NCBI GenBank assembly: GCA_002778195.1
Contig: PCDI01000016.1
Span: forward strand, 220,332-284,331
Source of the DNA: Raffaelea ambrosiae
Taxonomy: Eukaryota > Ascomycota > Sordariomycetes > Ophiostomatales > Ophiostomataceae
DNA length: 64,000 nt
Reading direction: 5' to 3'
Below, piece by piece: positions 56,902 to 64,000 of the stretch; positions within the stretch are counted from its first letter, which is position 1; each line of letters starts with the position of its first letter. A model generated the notes under the pieces. That model had not been told where the DNA came from, ran no database searches, and was given only the letters and a program-made list of their open reading frames with translations. The position numbers were made by a program, and so were the translations under genes.

Positions 56902-58080
56902 TTATTTGGCATCCTTCTTTGTCTCCTCTCCCTCTTCGCCTCCTCCTCCTCCTCCTCCAAGAATCGATTCTTCCAGACCGTCCAGGAACTGGGACGCCTG
57001 CTTCGCCGCCTTCCGCTCGGCCACCGCCTTCCGCCGCGCCTCCATGTCCGCCCGCCGTGCGTCCAGCGCGGCCCGCCGCGCATCCGCGGCTGTGTCCTGC
57101 GACGCCCGTGCCGCCTCGGTCCGCTTGCGCGCCGCGTCCAGGTCTGCCATCTGGGCCGCCCGCTCCGCCTCGTTGTCCGTGGCAAACTGGTAGAACGCCG
57201 CGCCCCGCGTGCGCACGTCCTCGTCTGCGCGGTAATGCGACGACGACGACGGGGACGGAGGCGTGTCCTCCCGGTACCGCGTCCCCACAAACGTCTCGAC
57301 GCCCGCCGCAATCGCCTCCGTCTGGATCACGTCCCCCACCACCACGCCGCGCTCCGGCCGCGCGGGGCGCGCCCGCAGCTCGGCCAGCTCGCGCTCCGAC
57401 CGCTCCGCACGCGCCAGCCGCCGCTGCCGGCGCTCGTGCTCGGCCCGCGAGACCATCCGCGTGCGGCCAAACTCGTCCACAAACTCCACTTGGTCCTCGC
57501 TGCCGCTCGCAGCACCTTTTTGGTCGCTGTCGCTCGCCGCGTCTGTTTGGTCTTCGCTGTCGCTCGACGTGTCGTGGCCCGCATCCCGCTTCTCGGCCCA
57601 CTTCCGGTCAAAGTCCACCAGCGACGCCGCCTCGCCTGCCCGCCCGACATAGTCCCCCCGCTGCATCGCCGCGTACCGCTTCGCCTTGGCCTCCATGTTG
57701 CGCCGGATGCGGTCGCGCTCGTTGGCATCGAGGGCCGCCGCAGCCGCACTCCCAGCGGGCGGCGACTTGAGGCGCAGGGCGCGGTCTTGTTGTTTGGACG
57801 ATGCACCGTCTCCGTCGCGCGGCGCACCTGCCGTCTTGCGCTTCTTGACGCGGACATGCGCGAGGGCATCGTCAACCTTGTCCTTTTTGGACGACGCGAA
57901 CGTGAGGGGTCTGGAGGAGGAGGAGGAGGAGGAGGAAAGGGAGGAGAAGGCGGTTGTCGTCTTCTTGTTGTCCATGATGGACCGCAGCTGGGAGGCGAAG
58001 TCGAGGGTGTCGGACAGGCCCATTTCGCGGCGCTGTTTCTTGGCCGGCCGCTGGCCATAGAGTTTTTGGTCAGGCGCCAT
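56902..58080 (-). CDS. CCDC174-like protein
   Basis: Single exon on the minus strand, 392 aa from the ATG at 58080; an in-frame ATG-like start 15 bases upstream is less likely because it lies in the GT/CT repeat leader. The central part carries the features I associate with the CCDC174/DUF4078 family: RGDYVG, LVDFDRKW, and VEFVDEFGRTRMVSRAEHERR. It is followed by Arg/Glu/Ala-rich stretches expected to form a coiled coil (about 295-375). Ser runs, Asp/Ser patches and a Gly run are low-complexity additions. The human relative is nuclear and linked to the exon junction complex; a nuclear RNA-related role here is inference. Confidence 0.82.
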   Translation of the reverse strand: MAPDQKLYGQRPAKKQRREMGLSDTLDFASQLRSIMDNKKTTTAFSSLSSSSSSSSRPLTFASSKKDKVDDALAHVRVKKRKTAGAPRDGDGASSKQQDRALRLKSPPAGSAAAAALDANERDRIRRNMEAKAKRYAAMQRGDYVGRAGEAASLVDFDRKWAEKRDAGHDTSSDSEDQTDAASDSDQKGAASGSEDQVEFVDEFGRTRMVSRAEHERRQRRLARAERSERELAELRARPARPERGVVVGDVIQTEAIAAGVETFVGTRYREDTPPSPSSSSHYRADEDVRTRGAAFYQFATDNEAERAAQMADLDAARKRTEAARASQDTAADARRAALDARRADMEARRKAVAERKAAKQASQFLDGLEESILGGGGGGGEEGEETKKDAK

Positions 58081-59034
58081 GGCGCGGGTGTGCACGTGTG
58101 TGTGTGTGTGTGTGTCTCTCTCTCTCTCTCCCTTTCTCTCACTCTCGATCTATCGGTGCGTGTGTCGGAGATGAAGCTGTGAGCGTGGTGTGCTTCTGCC
58201 GTGGAGACGTGGAACGTGGAGGCGTTGAGACGTTGTGGTGGCGAGGTCAAGAGAACATCAAGTTTCGCCAGGTTTTCAGTGACGTATCTCCAAAAAAAAA
58301 AAAGCGACTAGTTAGTTGCTCGTAAATTTTTCGCTGTTCTGCTCCCTCCTTTTCCCTCCCCAGGCTTTCTAGCGGTCCCCCGCCCTGCCGAGACCCACTA
58401 TATTGCATAGTTCGTAGCACAACGCGTAAACTGGCTGCAGCGCCTCCTTCTCCGGGACCTATTAGGCGGCTTCTAGGCGTCAGTGTCGCAGAAAAAGCGT
58501 GATGCAACTATTCAAAAAACAAAGCATTTCCACCCCCCTGGGCACGAGGAGCCGCAACGGTCGGGTGCTTTCAGCTTATGATATAATTTCCTCCCTTGTT
58601 TTCAATCTTCTTTTTTTTTGGGTCCTCTCTCCATCCCGTCTGGCAACAGCATCGCCCGCGCTCCTTCCTTCCTTTTCCAGCTCCCTGCCCGGTTGGTCGC
58701 GACTGCCCTCTATTAACGGACGTTCACAAACAGCTACAATCCTAGCAGCCGTTGGTCGTTCCTTCCGTTTTCCCCTGGTTCTCCTGCCCCCGTTAGCCGA
58801 AAGCTAACCCCGAAAGCAATGACTCTGTAGCTCTCCAAGTCTTGTCTGGCTGCTTATTATTTCCAACCTTTGCTCTGGATCCCTTTGCTCTTCGTTCTCT
58901 GAAACCATCACAAGCTTTCGCCCCTCTTCGCTTTTCCGTTGTCGTTTCATTTCCCCTTTCTCCGCGCTTCCCGCTCTCTCTTTCTCTTTCTCTCCTTCTC
59001 TCCTTTCTGCTCCCGCTCCCCCCCGACGTCGTCC
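58081..59034. promoter_or_regulatory. Divergent region, CCDC174-like / small membrane protein
   Basis: 954 bp. It begins with a compound (GT)n(CT)n microsatellite in the CCDC174-like leader and ends with a CT-rich leader (58880-59030) before the small membrane-protein gene. Confidence 0.5.
58088..58146 (+). repeat. Compound (GT)n(CT)n microsatellite
   Basis: Alternating GT from about 58096 to 58114 passes directly into CT repeats up to about 58145, immediately upstream of the CCDC174-like start codon. Confidence 0.85.
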
Positions 59035-59555
59035 ATGCCTTCTCCACTACTCCTCTTTCCCATCATGGCCGACTCCGAATCTGCCGGACAGCTCGACTCG
59101 TGGTCCTCTGCGCTGCTGGCCCTCGTCTTCTTCCCCACGAGCTCGTCCTATATTGTCCGCGTCATATGCGGCGTTTTTGTACGTGATGCCTCTGCTCTTG
59201 CCCGCCCCCCTTCCGGCGACTGCCTGTTTCGAGCATCCAAGCTAACACGTGTGGACTACTCTTTTAGATTTGCCTTGCGGTTGCGTTTTTCATCCCCATT
59301 CTCCTCCTCGCGACTCTGGACGTCTGCCTCTGGTTCTGGCGTCTCTATTGGCTTGCCAACCAGGCCCGGCTACGAATGCAGAGACGCCAACACCAGCAGA
59401 GGCAACAGCAGCAGCTCCAGGAAGTGCAGCGGCGCCAACAACAGCTGCAGATGCAGCAGCAGCAACAGAGACAGCAGCAGCAGACAGAAGCTCCCAATGT
59501 CCAACAACGACGGCCTCCTCCGCAGCAGCCGGCCGAGCCGGCGTCTGCACAGTAA
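59035..59555 (+). CDS. Small membrane protein with Gln-rich tail
   Basis: Found by splicing short frames: exon 1 from an ATG at 59035 (or 59065) to 59178 and exon 2 59268-59555, with an 89-bp intron (GTACGT...TTTTAG, phase 0). Product 143 aa (133 from the second ATG, whose MADSES start is also plausible). Two hydrophobic stretches, SSALLALVFF and ICLAVAFFIPILLLATLDVCLWFW, straddle the splice junction; the second is a clear membrane helix that continues as FWRLYWLANQARLRM. The rest is a Gln/Arg-rich coil with many Gln runs, ending in a Pro/Gln segment. No family recognised. Consistent codon use and exact frame restoration by the splice support it. Confidence 0.65.
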
Positions 59556-60047
59556 CATGCAGAAGCTTGGGAACAATATGCTGGGATGGCGTTTTTTTAT
59601 TGCATGATTGAATGATGGGGTTCGGGGTTTGGAGGAAGGGGGGGTTCTTCGGCGTCACATGAAAATACGATATACCAAGACTGCGGCTCGGCCACCATAG
59701 ATGGTAGAACAGCGCAGTTCAGAATACCAGAACGATTATTGGTTGCTTTTTTGTTTGTTGTGTTTATTTGAAGAAGGAGTCGTCTGCGTTAGGGGGATTT
59801 GGCCGTCTGTGTCTGGCCGGATGCTGCATTTGTGCTGTTTGTAAGAAAAGTTTGTTTTCCATCTTTGCTCCTGGATTGATGGTTTGATACACCCTTTTAT
59901 TTTTAATGACCTGGTGCCCTTTTGTTTTTTGCATTTTGGAGTTTGCCCTTTTTTTCTCTGATACCAACGTTCAGATCATCATTCATCCACTTCTTCTTAT
60001 GTGCTTCCCCTTGATATCATACATGCGCACAACCAACCACACCCCAA
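59556..60047. other. Convergent 3' region
   Basis: 492 bp, T-rich, between the small membrane-protein gene and homoserine dehydrogenase stops. Nothing recognised. Confidence 0.5.
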
Positions 60048-61298
60048 CTATGCAATCTGTGACAGCACCTTGAGCAGGTCGCCGGTGACGCCCATGGCGG
60101 TCACCTCGCCACCGGCACCGGCTCCCTGGATGATGAGCGGGTTGTTGCCGTATCGCTTGGTGTAGAAGCTAAAGATGTTGTCGCTGCCCTTGAGAGACGC
60201 AAACGGATGCGACTTGTCAAACGTCTGCAGACCGACCTTGAGCTGCTTGGTCGTCACGTCCACGCCGCCCACGTACCGCACCACCTTGCCCTCCTTCTCG
60301 GCCGCCGCCTTGACCGCCTCCATCTGATCGTCAAACTGCGGCAGCTTGGCCAGGAAATCGTCGCCGCTCGTGGCCGACTCCAGCTCCTTGGGGATCAGGC
60401 TCTCCACGGGGAACGCCGAGGCGGACTCCACCGGGATGCCCGACAGCCGCGCCAGGATCGTCAGCTTGCGCGCCACGTCCATGCCGTTGAGGTCGTCCCG
60501 CGGGTCCGGCTCCGTGTAGCCCAGCGCCTTGGCCTTGGCCACCTCGGCCGACCACTTGCCGCTGGGGGCGGCTCCGGCTCCCGCGGCGGTGGCTGGCGCA
60601 AACGAGTTGAACAGGAACGACAGCGTGCCGCTGAAGATGCCCTCGATCTTGGTGATCTGGTCACCCGTGTCCACCAGGTCGTTGACCGTCGAGATCAGCG
60701 GCAGACCCGCGCCGCACGACGCCTCGTGGTACACCTTGGCGCCCGACGCCGCCGCCGACGAGAAGATGTCCTGCCACAGCTTGTACGAGCCCGTAAAGGC
60801 CTTCTTGTTGGGCGTCACCACGCTGATGCCGCGGCTGAGAATCAGCGGGTAGGCGTCGGCCACGTCCTGCGAGCTGGTGTTGTCGACGAGCACGACCTTG
60901 GCCGGCGCGGCCGCGAGGTAGTCGACGACGGCGGAGATGGCCAGCGGGGTCTGCTCCGAGGCGGCAAGGCTGGCGAGCGCGCCGCTGATGCTGATCTCGG
61001 CATAGTCCTTGTGGTAGACGGCCTTCTTGGTGGTCGTGATGTAGCAGAGGCTCAGGTGCGGGGACGGCCGCCGCTGGGCCAGGTCGGCGAGCTGGCTGAG
61101 GAAGACTTTGCCGACACCACCGGCGCCTAGAGGAGAGGGAGAAGGAAAGGGAACGTGTCAGGAATGGATCAGGGAATGGGCCAGGTTTGCGGCAGATCGG
61201 GGAAGCTCCAGAGAGTATCTCACGAGACTGCTATGACGCGTGGACTAGCTTAACTACTCACCAATGATGGCAATGTAAACCTTGTTTGGGGTAGCCAT
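60048..61298 (-). CDS. HOM6: Homoserine dehydrogenase
   Basis: Exons 61298-61262 and 61126-60048 on the minus strand; the 135-bp intron (GTGAGT...TCTAG, phase 1) completes the Rossmann motif. Product 371 aa, about the yeast length. The enzyme reduces aspartate semialdehyde to homoserine with NAD(P)H, the branch point towards threonine, isoleucine and methionine. The nucleotide site GAGGVGK is at 13-19; TPNKKAFTG carries the catalytic-region Lys; EASCGAGLPLISTVNDL and GIFSGTLSFLFN form the substrate domain; the C-terminal GAGAGGEVTAMGV closes the fold. An Ala/Gly-rich loop (PATAAGAGAAP) is a small insertion. A TGAGTCA site lies 52 bp upstream of the start, the CPC1/Gcn4 element, which points to general amino-acid control. 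Confidence 0.95.
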
Positions 61299-61747
61299 TG
61301 TTCAATGCTGAGAACAGAAGAAGGAAAACCCGCTGTAGGAAAGGAGGAATGAGTCAATTGATCCGTCTGCCTCGAAATTGACTGCCAAGATATCCCAAAA
61401 AAAATTTAAAAATAAGAAACCCAGAGTTTGGAAGTCACGACACTGGGGTACGGGAAAGGGTCGGGGGAAAACCCTGTTCGCAAACTGAAAGGCGTCACCT
61501 CCTAGTGGCGGGGAGCTCGCCGATTGCGGGGCAGGTCGGCCCCAACAAGCTGCGGAGGGCAGCTTCCCGATAAGATAGAACGCGCCTTCCTTGTAAGAGC
61601 GATCACGTGTGTCCACAGCCTGCTGGTTGTCGTCAACACCTCTCTTCGTCGAAGCACTGCAGCCCTTCTCTTCTTTTCCCTCGGCCTTCGGCATTCACGG
61701 GGCGTGCTGTTTCCTTGGCCTCGCATTCTATTTTAGTATTATCGAAT
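61299..61747. promoter_or_regulatory. Divergent promoter region of HOM6
   Basis: 449 bp between HOM6 (minus) and the broken F-box-type gene (plus). It contains the CPC1 site and a short A-run. Frames here are short and overlap. Confidence 0.5.
61350..61356 (-). promoter_or_regulatory. CPC1/Gcn4-type site TGAGTCA
   Basis: A perfect TGAGTCA (TGASTCA consensus) whose nearer edge is 52 bp upstream of the HOM6 ATG. Amino-acid biosynthesis genes in fungi are commonly induced through this site by CPC1/CpcA. Confidence 0.55.
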
Positions 61748-63711
61748 ATGGCCGACGTAGGGTACGTCCGGTTTCAACCCCGCTGCGCGGCCTGCGCGGA
61801 CGACATCCTGCACGGAGAGTGCATGGTTGCCTGTAAGTGAGAGAAGAGATGCTTCTTGCATCTCCTGCTGCGTCTCCTCTTGCGAATTGCATTTCTTCTC
61901 ACATTGAAGCAGTAAGACCCAAATCCCAGCTGGCGTCCGCCCGGTGTACACACCCATTCAGGCTTCCAGACAATGACGACTGATGGCCAAAAATCGAGGA
62001 ATCAGATTATGTCACAGCGCCTCCCCAACACTGGTCGAGTGAAGACTGACATCTCTTATTAACGAGCGATTTGATATGAAGGCATTCCTTCTGCCCATTA
62101 GAGACAGCCGAGTATGCAGCGGTGCACCACGACTGTCTGCGGGTCTTTCTCAAGGATTGCGAGCGAAGAAACAGCCGCAGCATAATAGACGGAGTAGACG
62201 GATATGATGAAGAACGAATCCTCAGTCGCCAAGACATGATCGATGTGCTGTGGCGGTCCGGCTGGCGGCAGCGACCTCGACCGTTCTCTGCTTCAGCGTG
62301 TAGCCAGGGCAGCCAACATGCCCTGCCTGGCCACCTTGCCGATGGAGTTGGTGGACATGATCTACGACCACTGCAGCCGGGCACTACTTTGGCGAGCCAT
62401 CTCAGTGCTACGTCTAGCTGAAATGGCAGGCCGCTGGCCGCTCGGCAAGTGTGCCTGTGCTATGTGCTTGGATGCTATTGTCGACTGGACCCGTGGTCAG
62501 CCACCGGTCGTCACCAGAGAGTCGGGCCTGAGACAAAGTCATCCGTACATTCGGATCACCCTTGACCGGCAGGGAATTTGCCGGATTGTCCTTCTAAAAA
62601 TGGATAGCATCAGCCAGGCCGGCCACCTGCAGTAGGCAAATGGAGCTCTGTTAAAAGCAGGGCCCAACAAGAGCATGCCGCATGCCGCTTTTGTTGCGGG
62701 GAATATCTAGGCTCTTGCAAGGGACAACTGGACATTCCGCTTGCATTTCCAGACCAACTAGCGCCCCGTCATATGGAATATCCCAGCTCCGCAGCAGGAG
62801 GGAGTAATAACACCTGCACCGATTGGCAGAAATGTGCAGCTCAGCATTGCGCCACTCGCAAATTGCTCTGGCATCACCGCTTTCTACTACAATGGCCACT
62901 TCTACGGATTCTATCTACACCACTATGGACACGACCGCAACGACATCACGGACAATGCTGCAGACATGTATGAACGCATCAAAGGCTCCGCAGGGATGGT
63001 CTGGCTGTATGTGCCAATCGGAAAGCGGGACGTCATCAAGTGTATTAGAGTCTCCTATTATGGTCTCAGAGTTGGCGCGGAATTGCATGTGAGTTGCCGT
63101 GCTCAAGTTTTGCCGGGTCATGGGAGAAGTGAGACCTTTATTGACACACTCTTGCTCCCCATATGGAAAAGATTCGATTGAAGCTGGCAGGTGATGTGAT
63201 TGTTGGCAATCATGGCAATCGTGGAACTAGCCATCAGAGTACTTCCCATCAATTAACCGTGGAAGTATCAGCCACGAATCCCAAAGCGATTTGCTACAGG
63301 GAGCCGTATCCAGACTTGTGTACCAGGGCTGTTTTCTTCCTGGCAGACAGGGAAGGCCAGCAGGACGGCCTAGAAGAAACAGACGAGCCACAAGTGCGGC
63401 GGCCGAGACCCCCTGCCTGTGTATCCACACATAAATATGACCAGTTTTAGCTTCATAAGTCTTGGGCTCGGCTCGAAAACGTCCGGTCTATGGAGGTGTT
63501 CAACAGGAAAGGGTTCTTTGATGAAGAATATCGCACGTACTGTTTGCGCGACTCTGGTAGCATGGCGTGGCACCGCCTGTGCCGGGGCATGCTGGTACAC
63601 TACGACAATAGCGGAATCCGTTCGTTAGGCCAGTGTGGGGTGAACATTGACGACAGCGAAGTGATTAAGCGGCCAGGGAGACTCTGCTGGCGAGAGGTCA
63701 AGTTTGCGTAA
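61748..63711 (+). pseudogene. Broken F-box-type fungal gene
   Basis: Separate pieces in order resemble one fungal protein family. Piece 1 (61748-61832) starts MADVGYVRF and has a C-x2-C pair, ending at a GTAAGT donor. Piece 2 (from about 62108) reads EYAAVHHDCLRVFLKDCERR to about DVLWRSGW in one frame. An F-box-like block (LATLPMELVDMIYDHC) follows in another frame, with no intron between that could switch it. That frame ends at a stop (62633-62635). Piece 3 (about 62770-63090, IWNIPAPQQEG to YYGLRVGAEL) comes after further in-frame stops, is followed by a GTGAGT donor, and later pieces are 63163-63450 and about 63460-63711 (ENVRS to LGQCGVNIDD). The family resemblance, especially ALGQCRxGVD-like ends, is from memory. 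Best read as a decaying gene; sequencing errors could explain the frameshift but hardly all the stops. Confidence 0.6.
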
Positions 63712-64000
63712 GGGCGAAGGTTGGAGTCCGAAGTCCTGGTGGACATTACAAGTCTTGATGCGACGGGCAAAGCTGAGGAGCAAGAGGAACATCATCATCG
63801 ATACCCTCCTGACTACGAGAAGAAATAGGAGTGCCGCTTGTTTGGTAAGGGCACGCTCTGTTTTCGTTTCACGTTCTGCTCCTCTCACTTGACCTTTTTA
63901 GCCTAGAGATGAAAATACTTACGGGGAGGGGAATGCTATGGGTATTGTCAAAGTGTCAGAATATATGAACTAGGTCAGGGGGGGGGGGGGGGGATTACTT
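63712..64000. other. Right-edge sequence
   Basis: 289 bp with no gene seen. A run of 16 G at 63978-63993 lies 7 bp from the edge. Confidence 0.5.

Noticed and set aside
63978..63993. G run at the right edge as a telomere remnant
   Set aside because: Pure G, no TTAGGG units anywhere near it.

Overview
The window is nuclear DNA from a filamentous ascomycete (Pezizomycotina, most likely a Sordariomycete; an Ophiostomatales/Sporothrix-like genome is a weak guess from composition only). The grounds are monocistronic genes on both strands, short introns (68-275 bp) with GTANGT-type donors, GC-rich exons full of Ser/Gln/Asn/Ala runs, pyrimidine-rich leaders, and fungal families such as Srs2, Mde1, Kha1, calnexin, a DUF7820-type membrane protein and fungal homoserine dehydrogenase. 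I see no transposon, rRNA, convincing tRNA, CRISPR array or telomere repeat.

Layout. 1-2428: 5' part of a large single-pass membrane protein on the minus strand, running off the left edge. 4912-8754: SRS2-type UvrD helicase. 9190-9528: small membrane protein. 11399-13919: type II membrane-anchored neutral ceramidase. 14180-15254 (minus): TRM8 tRNA m7G46 methyltransferase. 18105-18752: small Cys-containing GPI-type wall protein. 19236-20437 (minus): MDE1 of methionine salvage. 22394-24363: calnexin. 25988-28985: KHA1-type K+/H+ antiporter. 31385-33434: mitochondrial methylmalonate-semialdehyde dehydrogenase. 33876-36485 (minus): BCS1-like AAA ATPase. 39670-40617 (minus): low-complexity protein. 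43646-44728 (minus) and 45746-47822 (plus): a divergent pair of unrecognised fungal genes, the second a probable HExxH metalloprotease. 52690-55720: DUF7820-type membrane protein. 56902-58080 (minus): CCDC174-like protein. 59035-59555: small membrane protein with a Gln-rich tail. 60048-61298 (minus): homoserine dehydrogenase. 61748-63711: a broken F-box-type gene.

The genes do not form a pathway cluster. Several are housekeeping: DNA repair, tRNA modification, ER folding, valine catabolism and threonine/methionine synthesis. MDE1 and homoserine dehydrogenase both concern methionine but lie 40 kb apart. Intergenic spaces are long (up to 4.9 kb).

The points most worth a second look are: a putative fungus-restricted gluzincin (HELTH plus a downstream Glu) next to a second orphan gene; two probable GC-AG introns, one of them stop-free and a multiple of three; a ceramidase with Thr where the catalytic Ser is expected; a tandem duplication of a TATA-box module upstream of the BCS1-like gene; an intronic minisatellite; a SUMO-interaction motif and a PIP-like motif in Srs2; a perfect CPC1/Gcn4 site upstream of homoserine dehydrogenase; and the decaying F-box-type gene. 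I found no clearly new multi-gene system. All exon joins come from reading frame, splice consensus and family resemblance, without transcript data.
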